The position numbers and the translations under genes are program-made. A DNA stretch of 52,151 bases. Source: Halomonas sp. LBP4 (lineage in GTDB: Bacteria; Pseudomonadota; Gammaproteobacteria; Pseudomonadales; Halomonadaceae). The stretch covers positions 1,233,946-1,286,096 of the forward strand of contig NZ_PDOG01000001.1 in assembly GCF_003202205.1 (NCBI RefSeq). The letters are read 5' to 3'. Below the pieces are notes generated by a model that ran no database searches, was not told where the DNA came from, and saw only the letters and a list, made by a program, of their open reading frames with translations. The stretch's first letter is position 1. Each line of letters opens with the position of its first letter. Positions 1 to 7,846 of the stretch are shown one piece after another.

Positions 1-363
1 ATGGGCGCCTATCGGCATCTCCCGGGTGGCCGCCAGGTCCAGCGCCGCTGGCTCCTGTCGCGCATCGTGGATCACTTCCGGCAGCCTGCCATCCACGACC
101 CGTTGGCAGTAGCTTTCCTCAACAGGATCCGACGCCCCGACTTCCAGGTGTGGTGCTCCCTCTTCTTCGTCCACGAAGCGAAAGATCCGTCTTTCGTCTT
201 CAAACTCCGAGATAAAGGCGACTTCCATACCGAGATGGGTGCGGATGGCATGCAGGACCTCGAGCAGCGCGCGTTCGGTCGACGCTTCGGCGAGCTCATC
301 CAGCCCCAGGGAAATATCCACCAGCGAATGCTCTTCTGTTGCCTTGGATGCTCCAGCTTCCAT
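1..363 (-). CDS. GAF-domain protein, N-terminal part (cut by window edge)
   Basis: The reverse strand is open from an ATG at 363 to the window edge (121 codons, no stop). Residues 15-110 look like a GAF sensor domain: a helix with ELAEAST and LLEVLHAIRTHLGM, then strands MEVAFISEF and RIFRFVDEE, then SYCQRVVDGRLPEVIHDA, which is typical of GAF modules in signalling proteins. Such N-terminal GAF domains often precede GGDEF, EAL or histidine-kinase domains, but the output domain lies outside the window, so the function is open. The start is supported only by being the first in-frame ATG. Confidence 0.7.
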   Translation of the reverse strand, partial: MEAGASKATEEHSLVDISLGLDELAEASTERALLEVLHAIRTHLGMEVAFISEFEDERRIFRFVDEEEGAPHLEVGASDPVEESYCQRVVDGRLPEVIHDARQEPAALDLAATREMPIGAH

Positions 364-623
364 GGGCCACCTTAACGTCAAGAGATGGACAACGATAACG
401 CCAGCTATAGCGTGGAACAACGCACGCCTGGATCAACGATTCGGTCATTCTCCTTACACCTGCACCCGATGGTCGTGCGGGTGCAGGGTGATGCGGGGCT
501 CGGTGGAAGCCGTTGCCATAGGGGCATCCCTTGCGTACGGCTGTATCGTTATGTTGCTTTGTGTTTCAGCCTAGAACTGAAGTATGGCTATTCCCATGCG
601 CCGGATCAACGGAGAGGCGAGTG

Positions 624-1616
624 TCAGTCGTCGGGAATCAACCGCTCGTTGAGGTCGGAAAAGGCGAAGCCGGCCTCCGGGCCACCGGCGATGACGTAGA
701 TGGCCCCCTCCACCGCCGCCGCATCCAAGCCGTGGCGGGCCGTGGGCATGGCGGGCAGGCGCTCCCAGCGATCCTCCTCCAGATGGTAGCGCTCCGCTTC
801 GTCGAAGGTGCGCCGCTCGGGCGTGAAGGTCTCGCCGCCGAACAGGTAGACCCAGTCGTCGAGCGCCGTCGCGGAGACCCCGCTGCGCCCGGTGGGCACC
901 GGGGCGCCCTCCTCCCAACGATCGTCGTCGGGATGGTAGATCTCGTTGGTGGTCAGGCGGAAGGTAGAGTCGTCGCGGCCGGCGAGCACGACGATGCGAC
1001 CGTCGATCGCGGCGGCACGGTGATGGTTGCGCGGGGTGGGCATGGCCGCGAGCTGGCTCCACAAGTCGCTTTGCGGGTCGTAGACCTCGTGGACGCCGAC
1101 ATCCTCCCGGCCGTGGGTGGTGCCGCCGATGGCGTGAATGCGCCCGTCCAGCACGGCCGTGGCCAAGGCGCCCCTCGGGGTGGGGACCACCGGGCCCTGG
1201 CGCCACTGGTCCGCGTCGATGTCGTAGATGTGGAAAGCGTCGGTGGGGGTGAAGCTGGCTTCATCGAAACCGGCGATCACGTAGAGCCGGCCGTCGTGAT
1301 ACTCGAAGCCGGCGTGATTGACGCCACGCGGCAGCTCCGTGAGGGCTTCCCAGCGGTCGTCGCCGGGGTCATAGACGAAGAGCGTACGCGGCGCCGTGGC
1401 GTCGCGCTCACCGGCCTGCAGGAAGCCGCCGGCGAGGAAGATGCGCTCGCCATCGGTGGCCACGCTGACTTCGGTGCGCGCCTCGGGTAGCGGTGCCATC
1501 CGGCGCCATTCACCGGCGGCTTCCCGAACCTCGGCGACGGCCAGGGGTGTCGCCAGAAAGAGCCCCAGGGCGGCGCCCAGCCAACTGCCAATGGAATAGC
1601 GTTCTCTGGATGGCAT
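624..1616 (-). CDS. Exported kelch-repeat beta-propeller protein
   Basis: The 330-residue product has a signal peptide (charged start, then GSWLGAALGLFLATPLAVA) followed by about six kelch repeats. Recurrent motifs are W..(A/L)..MP.PR..., a following strand, and GG(T/E/F) turns such as IFLAGGF, LYVIAGF, IHAIGGT, VYLFGGE and IYVIAGG. I chose the ATG at 1616 because a GGAGGAGG-like ribosome site lies just upstream; a longer start at 1658 would spoil the signal peptide. Kelch propellers usually bind sugars or proteins, and NanM-type mutarotases are periplasmic relatives, but no specific activity can be read here. Its last ~16 codons recur as a remnant at 17734. Confidence 0.8.
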   Translation of the reverse strand: MPSRERYSIGSWLGAALGLFLATPLAVAEVREAAGEWRRMAPLPEARTEVSVATDGERIFLAGGFLQAGERDATAPRTLFVYDPGDDRWEALTELPRGVNHAGFEYHDGRLYVIAGFDEASFTPTDAFHIYDIDADQWRQGPVVPTPRGALATAVLDGRIHAIGGTTHGREDVGVHEVYDPQSDLWSQLAAMPTPRNHHRAAAIDGRIVVLAGRDDSTFRLTTNEIYHPDDDRWEEGAPVPTGRSGVSATALDDWVYLFGGETFTPERRTFDEAERYHLEEDRWERLPAMPTARHGLDAAAVEGAIYVIAGGPEAGFAFSDLNERLIPDD

Positions 1617-1775
1617 GGGGAACCTCCTCCCGTGGCTGTCACGCGCGCCATGCGCCATGGCCCTGGCGTCCTCCTGGCAGCGGCGTGGGAACTTCCCTTC
1701 AGCCTAGGAGCGGTGGACACCCCGTCAAGGCAGTACACTGAGCCGAGGCAACCCATGGCAAGGTAAGCAGCGTCG

Positions 1776-2477
1776 ATGAAGAAGACCCGTAACCGTAACG
1801 CCCAGGCCGATGCATTCAGCGAGACCGTCGAGGCCAAGCTGACGGCACTGGGCGGCCGCGACATCCTCTTCGTGATGGCGGCCGAGGCCGAATACGGCCC
1901 GCATCTCAAGAAGCGTTTCGAACCTTTCATGACCGGCGTTGGACCCGTCGAGGCGGCCGTCGAGCTCACCGCTGCCCTTGCCGCCCTCGACCAGCGCGAG
2001 CGCCTGCCGCATCTCGTGGTGTCACTGGGATCGGCCGGCAGCCGGGTTCTCGAACAGACCGAGATCTATCAGGCGATCTCCGTCTCCTACCGCGACATGG
2101 ACGCCTCCCCGTTGGGCTTCGAAAAGGGCGCCACGCCCTTTCTCGACCTGCCGGCGACCGTCCCGCTGCCCTTGCGCATTCCCGGCATTCGTGAAGCCTC
2201 GCTGTCGACCGGCGCCAATATCGTCTCGGGCTCGGCCTATGACGCCATCGCCGCCGACATGGTGGACATGGAAAGCTATGCCTGCCTGCGCGCCTGCATG
2301 CGCTTCGACGTGCCGCTTGTCGTCCTGCGCGGCATTTCGGACGGCAAGACGGAACTGCGCCACGTCGACGACTGGACGGAATATCTCCATGTCATCGACG
2401 AAAGGCTGGCCTCCGCCGTCGACCGCCTCGGCGAGGCGATCGCCGAAGGCCTGTTGAAGCTCGACTTGCGGACATGA
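1776..2477 (+). CDS. mtnN: 5'-methylthioadenosine/S-adenosylhomocysteine nucleosidase
   Basis: The 233-residue protein belongs to the PNP/UDP phosphorylase nucleosidase family. It hydrolyses MTA and SAH to adenine plus the thioribose product in the activated-methyl and methionine salvage cycle. The family signatures are visible: the N-terminal strand ILFVMAAEAEYG (general-base Glu region), GVGPVEAA, LVVSLGSAG, and the substrate-binding VDMESYA followed by LRGISDG with the catalytic Asp. The first ~28 residues are polar and not part of the fold. I kept the ATG at 1776, but a shorter start at the internal MAAEAE is possible. It stands alone between the kelch gene and a periplasmic hypothetical gene. 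Confidence 0.85.
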   Translation: MKKTRNRNAQADAFSETVEAKLTALGGRDILFVMAAEAEYGPHLKKRFEPFMTGVGPVEAAVELTAALAALDQRERLPHLVVSLGSAGSRVLEQTEIYQAISVSYRDMDASPLGFEKGATPFLDLPATVPLPLRIPGIREASLSTGANIVSGSAYDAIAADMVDMESYACLRACMRFDVPLVVLRGISDGKTELRHVDDWTEYLHVIDERLASAVDRLGEAIAEGLLKLDLRT

Positions 2478-2727
2478 TCTGGAGGTAGCCTGGTCCGATC
2501 AACTCAGGCTAACGCCTCGCTCAACTGGTTATCGTACGGGATCTTCAGCCCCTCCCTCGCTTCACGGCATTGCCGAGGCCCGCCCGGGCGCCGGCTCCAC
2601 TATAATGACGGAGATGGTCGATGCGTTCCGAGTCACCCTCCTCTCGGCCGCGAGGGGGCTCGGGTTGGGACGCCGGTGGGCACTCTGCCCGATGCGGCCG
2701 GCCCGGCGGCGCCGGGAGGAAAATCCT

Positions 2728-3345
2728 ATGCGTGCAGTTCTGTGGGGTGGTGTCATCGTGGCGGGCCTGACAGCGGCGCAACTGGCAGCGGCGCCCCCGC
2801 CGACAGGCAATGTCCAGAACGATGAGGTGGCGGCGCTGATCGAGTCGGTGCGAGCCGCCACGCTCCGCTTCGAGGATGTCAACGTGGCCCTGGCAGAAGG
2901 CTACCTGCCGGATCCCTCCGGGCAATGCGTGACGGCAGAGGTCGAGGGTATGCCCGCCGAACTGGGTGCCATGGGCATCCACTACCTGCGTCCCGACCTG
3001 CTCGGCCTCACGGTCACCACGCCGCGGGTCGACGGCACCGGCACCCATACCGACTTCGCAAACCCCGCCATCCTGCTCTACGAGCCGCAGGAGGACGGCT
3101 CCCTGGTGCTGGTCGCGGTCGAGAACCTGGTGTTCCTCAAGGCCTGGGAAGCCGCGGGCAACGGCGGGCCGCCGACCCTGGCCGGGCGCACCTGGAACTA
3201 CATGGTCGACGACCCGACCACCCCCGCCGACGAGGCCCACCACTTCGAGGCGCACTACGATCAGCACCTGTGGTTCCGCGACAACCCCAACGGCAGCCTC
3301 GAACCGTTCAACCCGACGGTGACCTGCCGGCACCACCAGGTGTGA
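2728..3345 (+). CDS. Exported protein of unknown function
   Basis: The 205-residue product begins with a clear signal peptide (MRAVLWGGVIVAGLTAAQLAAA, cleavage near residue 22). The ATG at 2728 has GGGAGGA eight bases upstream, which decides the start over in-frame ATGs from 2605. The mature part contains NVALAEGYLPDPSGQCV, MGIHYLRPDLL, an acidic YEPQEDGSLVLVAVEN strand, and a His-rich end (AHHFEAHYDQHLWFRDNPNG, CRHHQV). The two Cys and many His residues could bind metal, but this is inference. I recognise it only as a conserved hypothetical type. It is followed by a strong hairpin and then a monooxygenase gene. Confidence 0.7.
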   Translation: MRAVLWGGVIVAGLTAAQLAAAPPPTGNVQNDEVAALIESVRAATLRFEDVNVALAEGYLPDPSGQCVTAEVEGMPAELGAMGIHYLRPDLLGLTVTTPRVDGTGTHTDFANPAILLYEPQEDGSLVLVAVENLVFLKAWEAAGNGGPPTLAGRTWNYMVDDPTTPADEAHHFEAHYDQHLWFRDNPNGSLEPFNPTVTCRHHQV

Positions 3346-3351
3346 CGCCAT

Positions 3352-3377
3352 GCGGCCGGGTCCCGAGACCCGGCCGC
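3352..3377 (+). terminator. Hairpin, probable terminator
   Basis: An 11-bp perfect stem (GCGGCCGGGTC / GACCCGGCCGC) with a CCGA tetraloop lies six bases after the stop of the exported protein gene. There is no T-tract, so termination strength is uncertain; it may also act as an mRNA 3' end. Confidence 0.55.
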
Positions 3378-3467
3378 GTTCCGCTCTCGATACCACCTTG
3401 CCCCGACGCAGGCGAGGTGGCATCGTCACCCGACGTTTATTGGAAACCCGCCACAAGGAGCCTCACC

Positions 3468-3800
3468 GTGTTCATTGCCATGAACCGTTTCCGGGTCACC
3501 CCCGAGAGAGTGGAGGAGTTCGAGCAGATCTGGCTGGAGCGGGAGACCCACCTGCAGGGCCTGCCCGGCTTCGTCGAGTTCCACATGCTGCGCGGCCCCG
3601 AGAAGGAGGATCACGTGCTCTACGCCTCCCACACCGTCTGGCGCTCGCGCGAGGACTTCGAGGCCTGGACGCACTCCGAGGCATTCCGCAAGGCCCACGC
3701 CAATGCCGGCCAGAGCCGGCGCGAGGGGCTGTACCTGGGCCCGCCGACGTTCGAGGGGTTCGAGGTCATCCAGACGGTCGGTGGCGCGAGCGACGCCTGA
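3468..3800 (+). CDS. Antibiotic biosynthesis monooxygenase (ABM/HmoA-like) protein
   Basis: A small 110-residue ferredoxin-like ABM-domain protein. Evidence is the opening strand FIAMNRFRVTPERVEEFEQIW, the loop LPGFVEFHMLRGPE, and VLYASHTVWRSREDFEAWTHSEAFRKAH, the standard pattern of IsdG/HmoA-like haem-degrading or quinol monooxygenases. I chose the GTG at 3468 because AAGGAG ends seven bases before it; the next Met is only five codons in. The substrate cannot be inferred: haem is possible, but the family is broad. No operon partner is evident; a TetR-MFS pair follows after ~100 bases. Confidence 0.75.
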   Translation: MFIAMNRFRVTPERVEEFEQIWLERETHLQGLPGFVEFHMLRGPEKEDHVLYASHTVWRSREDFEAWTHSEAFRKAHANAGQSRREGLYLGPPTFEGFEVIQTVGGASDA

Positions 3801-3876
3801 TCCCAGCCGGGCGCTCTTCACTGCGGTATCGTTTGACACCGCCGGATGCCCTGTATTTCAATAGGCCTGCATTTAG

Positions 3877-3890
3877 ATAGATCGGTCTAT
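3877..3890 (+). promoter_or_regulatory. Palindromic operator candidate for the TetR regulator
   Basis: ATAGA-TCGG-TCTAT, a palindrome with perfect 5-bp arms, ends 16 bases before the TetR ATG. It resembles TAGACC..TCTA-type operators known for some TetR proteins such as NemR. The position suggests autorepression of the TetR-MFS operon; binding is inferred. Confidence 0.45.
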
Positions 3891-3906
3891 ACAGGAGCAA
3901 CCTCCG

Positions 3907-4473
3907 ATGCCAGCCTCCAAGCGCGACCAGCTGCTCGCCACGGCCGAGCGACTCTTCTATGAGCAGGGGTTCCACGCCACCGGCATCGACCGCATCGTGG
4001 CGGCCGCCGGGGTGGTGCGCATGACGCTCTACAACCACTTCCCCTCCAAGGAGGCCCTGGTGGCGGCCGTCCTGAAGGCCCGCCATGAACGCTTCATTGC
4101 CAGCCTGGAGGCGGCCATGGCCGCGGCCGCGCCGGGCCAAAAAACGCTGGCGCTGGTCGAGGCGCATGGCCACTGGCTGGAACGGTACAGCCAGCATGGC
4201 TGCATCATGGCCAAGGCGATGGGCGAGTTCGCCGAGCACAGCACCGAGATCCATGCCCTGGCGGCGGCCGCCAAGACCGACCTGCTGGCACGCCTCGAAG
4301 CCGCCGTGGCACGCGACGGGCTGGACCACCACGCCGGCCTGGCGCGACGCCTCTTCATGGTGCTGGAAGGCAGCAATACGGCGGTAGCCCTGCTGGGCGT
4401 ACAGACGGCCCTGGCCGACACTCGGGCGGTGACCGACGCCCTCCTCGCAACGGCCCGGAGCGAGACCCCATGA
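3907..4473 (+). CDS. TetR/AcrR-family transcriptional regulator
   Basis: A 188-residue repressor. The N-terminal helix-turn-helix is evident: RDQLLATAERLFYEQGF, then GIDRIVAAAGVVRMTLYNHFPSKEALVAAVL, the canonical TetR DNA-binding core (residues ~5-52). The C-terminal helical ligand domain (ARHERFIASLEAAM onward) has TetR_C-like character with no identifiable ligand. AGGAG lies upstream of the ATG. Its stop overlaps the start of the MFS gene by four bases (ATGA), so the pair is co-transcribed, and the palindrome at 3877 is a likely autoregulatory site. The natural reading is a ligand-responsive repressor of the adjacent exporter. Confidence 0.9.
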   Translation: MPASKRDQLLATAERLFYEQGFHATGIDRIVAAAGVVRMTLYNHFPSKEALVAAVLKARHERFIASLEAAMAAAAPGQKTLALVEAHGHWLERYSQHGCIMAKAMGEFAEHSTEIHALAAAAKTDLLARLEAAVARDGLDHHAGLARRLFMVLEGSNTAVALLGVQTALADTRAVTDALLATARSETP

Positions 4474-5654
4474 GGCCCCTGTCCCCCCTCGGCATGGCGG
4501 CCCTCGGCAGCGGGGTCATTGCCATCACCTACGGCCTGGCCCGCTTCGTGTTCGGGCTCTTCCTGCCCGCGATGCGCGACGAGCTGACGATCTCCCCGTC
4601 CATGGCGGGGGTGATCGGCGCCCTGCCTTTCCTGAGCTTCGTCTTCGCCATCCTCGCCGCCACCTGGGTGATACGCCGCCTCGGGGTTCGCCGCACGGGG
4701 GTCGCGGCCGCCGGCCTGGCCGGGGTCGGGCTGACGACGATCGCCCAGGCGCCGTCATCGCTGCTGCTGGCCGCCGGCGTGCTGATCTGCGGGATCAGCA
4801 CCGGGCTGTCATCGCCGGTCATGGCCGAGGCGGTTCACCGGGTCGTGCCGTCCTGGGTCCTGCGCGGGCGGGTCAACGCCACCATCAATGCGGGCACCAG
4901 CCTGGGGATCGCGATCGCCATGCCGGCGGTGCTGATCTGGGCGGAGGCCTGGCGCAGCGCCTATCTCGGGTTCGCCGCCCTGGCGGCCCTGGGCGCCCTG
5001 GCGGCCCTGGGCTACCTGCCTCGGGATGGCCAACGCCCCTCACCATCGCAGCCCCGCCCGATCGCCCTGCCGGTGAGCCGGTCGCAGTGGCTCGGGATCG
5101 CCCGGCTGAGCGGCCTGGCCGTCGGCATGGGGGGCGTGAGCGCCGCCTACTGGGTGTTTGCCCCCGATGCGGTGATCAACGCCGGGGGGCTCGCGCCGAG
5201 CCAGACCGCCTGGATGTGGCTGGCCGTCGGCGTCGGGGGGCTGGCAGGCGCCGGCGCCGGTGATCTCATCGCGCGCTTCGGGCCGGCCGCGAGCCATGCT
5301 GCCGGCCTCACGGTGATGTCCGCCAGCCTCGCGCTGCTGGTCGTCGTTCCCGGCAACTTCGCCCTCGCCCTGGCATCCGCGGCCCTGTTCGGCGCCGGGT
5401 ACATGACCCTCAGCGGTTTCTACCTGGTCAGGAGCACCCAGATCATGACCGAGGCGCCCTCCTTCGCCCCGGTGCTGCCGCTGCTCGCCACCTCGGTCGG
5501 CCAGGTCGCCGGCTCTCCGCTGGCCGGCTGGCTTGTCGGGGCCGAAGGACATGTCACCACCTTCATGCTCTTCGCCACCCTGGGACTCGCTGTCGCCGGG
5601 CTGGGGGCGTGGTTACTGAACGAACGAGGCGCTGCCGATTGGCATGCCCTTTGA
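4470..5654 (+). CDS. MFS transporter (YbfB/YjiJ-like)
   Basis: The 394-residue protein has about twelve hydrophobic segments and MFS loop signatures: GLARFVFGLFLPAMRDEL in TM1, a loop-2 motif around WVIRRLGVRR, and TM5-like GTSLGIAIAMP. The opening TYGLARFVFG and the GRVNATINAGTS stretch resemble the YbfB/YjiJ group. Start overlaps the TetR stop by four bases, indicating translational coupling. The usual role of such TetR-MFS pairs is efflux of small toxic compounds, but the substrate is unknown. The C-terminus ends in a polar tail after the last helix; nothing suggests truncation. Confidence 0.85.
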   Translation: MRPLSPLGMAALGSGVIAITYGLARFVFGLFLPAMRDELTISPSMAGVIGALPFLSFVFAILAATWVIRRLGVRRTGVAAAGLAGVGLTTIAQAPSSLLLAAGVLICGISTGLSSPVMAEAVHRVVPSWVLRGRVNATINAGTSLGIAIAMPAVLIWAEAWRSAYLGFAALAALGALAALGYLPRDGQRPSPSQPRPIALPVSRSQWLGIARLSGLAVGMGGVSAAYWVFAPDAVINAGGLAPSQTAWMWLAVGVGGLAGAGAGDLIARFGPAASHAAGLTVMSASLALLVVVPGNFALALASAALFGAGYMTLSGFYLVRSTQIMTEAPSFAPVLPLLATSVGQVAGSPLAGWLVGAEGHVTTFMLFATLGLAVAGLGAWLLNERGAADWHAL

Positions 5655-5706
5655 GCGGGTCGTAGCGCTAGACTGGTAAGTATCCATCCAACGTCAGGAG
5701 GGTGCC

Positions 5707-5877
5707 ATGGAACAGCGATATGAAGTACGCGCCGTCTACACGCATCCGGACAAGTCCCACCCGGAGGATTGGGAAGTCGTGGACTTGCATCGGAATGACA
5801 TCGTGTCGGTGCACAAGACTCGCGAAGAAGCCAATGCAGCCGCTGCCGACCTGCAGGAACATGAAGTAGATCGTTGA
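5707..5877 (+). CDS. Small acidic protein, 56 residues, unknown function
   Basis: A short reading frame with an AGGAGG ribosome site about five bases before its ATG. The product has a globular-like mix: RYEVRAVYTHPDKSHPEDW, then VVDLHRNDIVSVHKTREEAN, then a helical AAAADLQEHEVDR end. The regular strand-strand-helix pattern and strong ribosome site make it more likely real than chance. I recognise no family. It lies between the MFS gene and a convergent reductase gene. Confidence 0.55.
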   Translation: MEQRYEVRAVYTHPDKSHPEDWEVVDLHRNDIVSVHKTREEANAAAADLQEHEVDR

Positions 5878-5950
5878 GAACGCGGCCACCGCCAGCAGCG
5901 CGGCGATGTCGGAGCACAGGGCGATCTGCAGCACGGGGGAGAGTTTGGTA

Positions 5951-6583
5951 TCAAGCCAGCACCTCGGCGATCGGTCGCTGGCCGTCGAGCAGCACGAACT
6001 CGCGGTCGACGAGGCCCCCGGCCTTGACCAGATGCAGCAGGGCGTGGGCGACGTTGGCCCTCGAGACGGTGTTCGCTCCGCCGGTTTCCTCGAGCGAGGC
6101 GGCCACCCGCTCGGTCGCGGGCTCGTCGGTGAGCCTGCCCGGCTTGAGGATCACGTAGGGCAGGCCGGAAGCGCGCAGGTAGGCGTCGGCAGCGAACTTG
6201 GCGACCATGTAGGGACGCAGCTTCTCGGGGGCGGCCTGGGGGTCCTCGGCGCGCATGGCGCTGACCATCAGGAAGCGTGAGAGGCCATGCTCACGGGCCA
6301 CGTCGACCGCGCGGATGGCGCCGTAGAGGTCGATCAGCAGGGTCTTGTCGGGGCCGGTGTGCGGACCGGAGCCGGCGGTGAAGAGCACCTGGTCGCAGCC
6401 GTCGAAGACGTGGGTAAAGTCACCCTCCAGGTCGGCGATCACCGTCTCGATACCGCGCTCCTCGAACCAGGGCTGCTGAGCGGGCTCGCGAATCATGGCG
6501 CGGATGGGCTCGCCCGCCTCGCGGGCCAGCGCGCAGAACTGGCGGCCGATCTGGCCGTTGGCACCGATCACCAGGGTCGTCAT
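5951..6583 (-). CDS. NAD(P)-binding oxidoreductase (atypical SDR, YwnB/BVR-B-like)
   Basis: The 210-residue Rossmann protein opens with MTTLVIGANGQIGRQFCALA (dinucleotide-binding G..G..G), then a second strand and acid (VIADLEG), FDGCDQVLFTAGSGPH, and LSRFLMVSAMRAEDP in the position of the SDR catalytic segment. Later come YMVAKFAADAYLRASGLPYVILKPGRLTDEP and the typical end VNREFVLLDG-like sequence. It belongs to the NAD(P)H-binding 'atypical' SDR group related to biliverdin reductase B and YwnB; the substrate is unknown. About 125 bp of its middle recur, diverged, in the mosaic pseudogene at 10774-10900. Confidence 0.85.
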   Translation of the reverse strand: MTTLVIGANGQIGRQFCALAREAGEPIRAMIREPAQQPWFEERGIETVIADLEGDFTHVFDGCDQVLFTAGSGPHTGPDKTLLIDLYGAIRAVDVAREHGLSRFLMVSAMRAEDPQAAPEKLRPYMVAKFAADAYLRASGLPYVILKPGRLTDEPATERVAASLEETGGANTVSRANVAHALLHLVKAGGLVDREFVLLDGQRPIAEVLA

Positions 6584-6643
6584 GGGCTCTCCTCGTCGTC
6601 TTGGCTAGATGTTCGGCGGCGGCTGGCGTCAACTTTCTGTTCA

Positions 6644-6838
6644 TCAGGTTCCATCGTTGATCTCAGCCACGAAGATCTCCCGCTCCAACGTCTCCTCGAT
6701 GGCCGAGTCGAGGCGGTGAAGAAGGCTGGACAGTGACGCCCCTGTCCGACGTACCAGCATGGCCAGGCGCGGCTCCAGCGTCATCGACAGCGATGGCTTG
6801 GCGCGAATGTTCTCCAATGTCAGGCACTTGAGCTTCAT
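6644..6838 (-). CDS. Possible small protein, 64 residues
   Basis: The frame starting MKLKCLTLENIRAKPSLSM and ending EREIFVAEINDGT has sensible composition (amphipathic helices RLAMLVRRTGASLSSLLHRLDSAIEETL) and fits between the flanking minus-strand genes. However, no good ribosome site precedes the ATG at 6838, and in-frame upstream sequence extends to 6928. The length and helix pattern vaguely recall small DNA-binding or antitoxin proteins, but I recognise no family. Confidence 0.35.
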   Translation of the reverse strand: MKLKCLTLENIRAKPSLSMTLEPRLAMLVRRTGASLSSLLHRLDSAIEETLEREIFVAEINDGT

Positions 6839-6915
6839 TCGAAGGCATCCCGCCAGGGGTAGTTCAAGGGAGGCAGTCTGGCATGTTAGCACCAGGCGGT
6901 CGACTCGGGCCCTCG

Positions 6916-7269
6916 CTACGGCCACCATCGACCGGCCAATGCCTGCCTGAACTCCTGCCGATACGCCGCCTCGTGCCGGGCCGGGTCGGCAGGAAAGCGG
7001 CCGAGCTCCACGGCCAATTCGAAGAAGCCCTGCCGGGGCAGGTCGCCGCGGCGGCTGACCACCAGGGCGGCGATCATCGGGCGCCCGGCGGCAACGTCCT
7101 CGCGCATCAGCGCCTCCAGGGCCCGGGCGACGCGCTGGATGGTGCGCGGCGGCGTGAGGCCCAGGGCCTCGGCGGCCTGCTGGTAGGTGATCGGCAGCGC
7201 CTCGTCGGGCAGGCCCATTAACAGCTCACGCAGTCGCGGGGCCAGCTCGGTTTCCTGGGTAGTCTTCAT
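6916..7269 (-). CDS. Conserved hypothetical protein with a helix-turn-helix-like core
   Basis: A protein of about 117 residues. Residues 10-55 (LAPRLRELLMGLPDEALPITYQQAAEALGLTPPRTIQRVARALEALM) form a predicted helical segment that could be a winged-helix or MGMT-C-terminal-like fold. It is followed by IAALVVSRRGDLPRQGFFELAVELGRF, which recalls strand and loop patterns of other small conserved proteins. No catalytic PCHR motif is present, so it is not an active alkyltransferase. The start at 7269 is uncertain; longer in-frame starts exist at 7284 and 7314, none with a clear ribosome site. It probably forms a unit with the phosphoesterase upstream. Confidence 0.6.
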   Translation of the reverse strand: MKTTQETELAPRLRELLMGLPDEALPITYQQAAEALGLTPPRTIQRVARALEALMREDVAAGRPMIAALVVSRRGDLPRQGFFELAVELGRFPADPARHEAAYRQEFRQALAGRWWP

Positions 7270-7326
7270 GCATTCAAGGTCCATATGTTGGCGGTAACAC
7301 TCCCGTTGCCACACGGCGCACCATGC

Positions 7327-7812
7327 TCACAGCGGCAGGTGCAGGATGGCGCCGCGCAGGCCACGCTCGTCGGCCCACAGCTTGCCCAGGGTGATGGGCA
7401 GGCGGAAGCGGCGCCTGCCGGCCGCACCGGGATTGAACAGCAGCCGGCCATCCTGCCACTGGTGGCGTGGCTTGTGGGAGTGGCCGTGGAGCACGGCGTC
7501 GCAGGGCGTGGCGGGGTCGAACCCCTGCAGGATATGCACCAGGTGCAGGCGCCAGCCGTTGACGGTGAGGTCGCGGGTCAGCGGCAGCGCCTCGGCCCAG
7601 GGGGCGGTGTCGATATTGCCGCGCACCGCCGCCACCGGGGCCAGGTCGGCCAGCCGCTCGAGCATAGTGACGTCCTCGTCCCGGCTGCCCACGTCGCCCA
7701 GGTGCAGGATCAGCCCGCAGCCCTCGAGCAGGGTGAGCGCCTCGGGGCGCAGCAGCCCGTGGGTATCACTGATGACGCCGATCGGCCGCTCGGTGGTGAG
7801 GGGGGGCGTCAT
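7327..7812 (-). CDS. YfcE/MJ0936-type metallophosphoesterase
   Basis: All dimetal phosphoesterase motifs are present in order: GVISDTHG, LILHLGDVG, VRGNID, then LHGHSHKP and FNPGAAGRRR. The length of ~161 residues suits the YfcE family of small cytosolic phosphodiesterases. I start at the ATG at 7812. A GTG at 7857 would add 15 residues and overlap the deaminase stop by 11 bases; either is possible, and the fold begins at IGVISDTHG. The gene follows the deaminase closely and is probably co-transcribed. A ~60-bp stretch around VNGWRLHLVHILQGFDPATP is echoed in the mosaic at 10711. Confidence 0.85.
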   Translation of the reverse strand: MTPPLTTERPIGVISDTHGLLRPEALTLLEGCGLILHLGDVGSRDEDVTMLERLADLAPVAAVRGNIDTAPWAEALPLTRDLTVNGWRLHLVHILQGFDPATPCDAVLHGHSHKPRHQWQDGRLLFNPGAAGRRRFRLPITLGKLWADERGLRGAILHLPL

Positions 7813-7846
7813 GGCGCCCGCCGGCCTCACGCCACCCGAGCCGATG

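Noticed and set aside
364..623. Plus-strand frames between the GAF gene and kelch gene
   Set aside because: They cross antisense coding sequence and have no ribosome site or family features.
2486..2511. TAGCCTG/CAGGCTA inverted repeat after mtnN
   Set aside because: The stem is only 7 bp with a 12-base loop and no T-tract, too weak to call a terminator.
5878..5950. Hydrophobic minus-strand stretch (LQIALCSDIAALLAVAAF)
   Set aside because: It might be a membrane-protein remnant, but it is under 25 codons and matches no family I can name.
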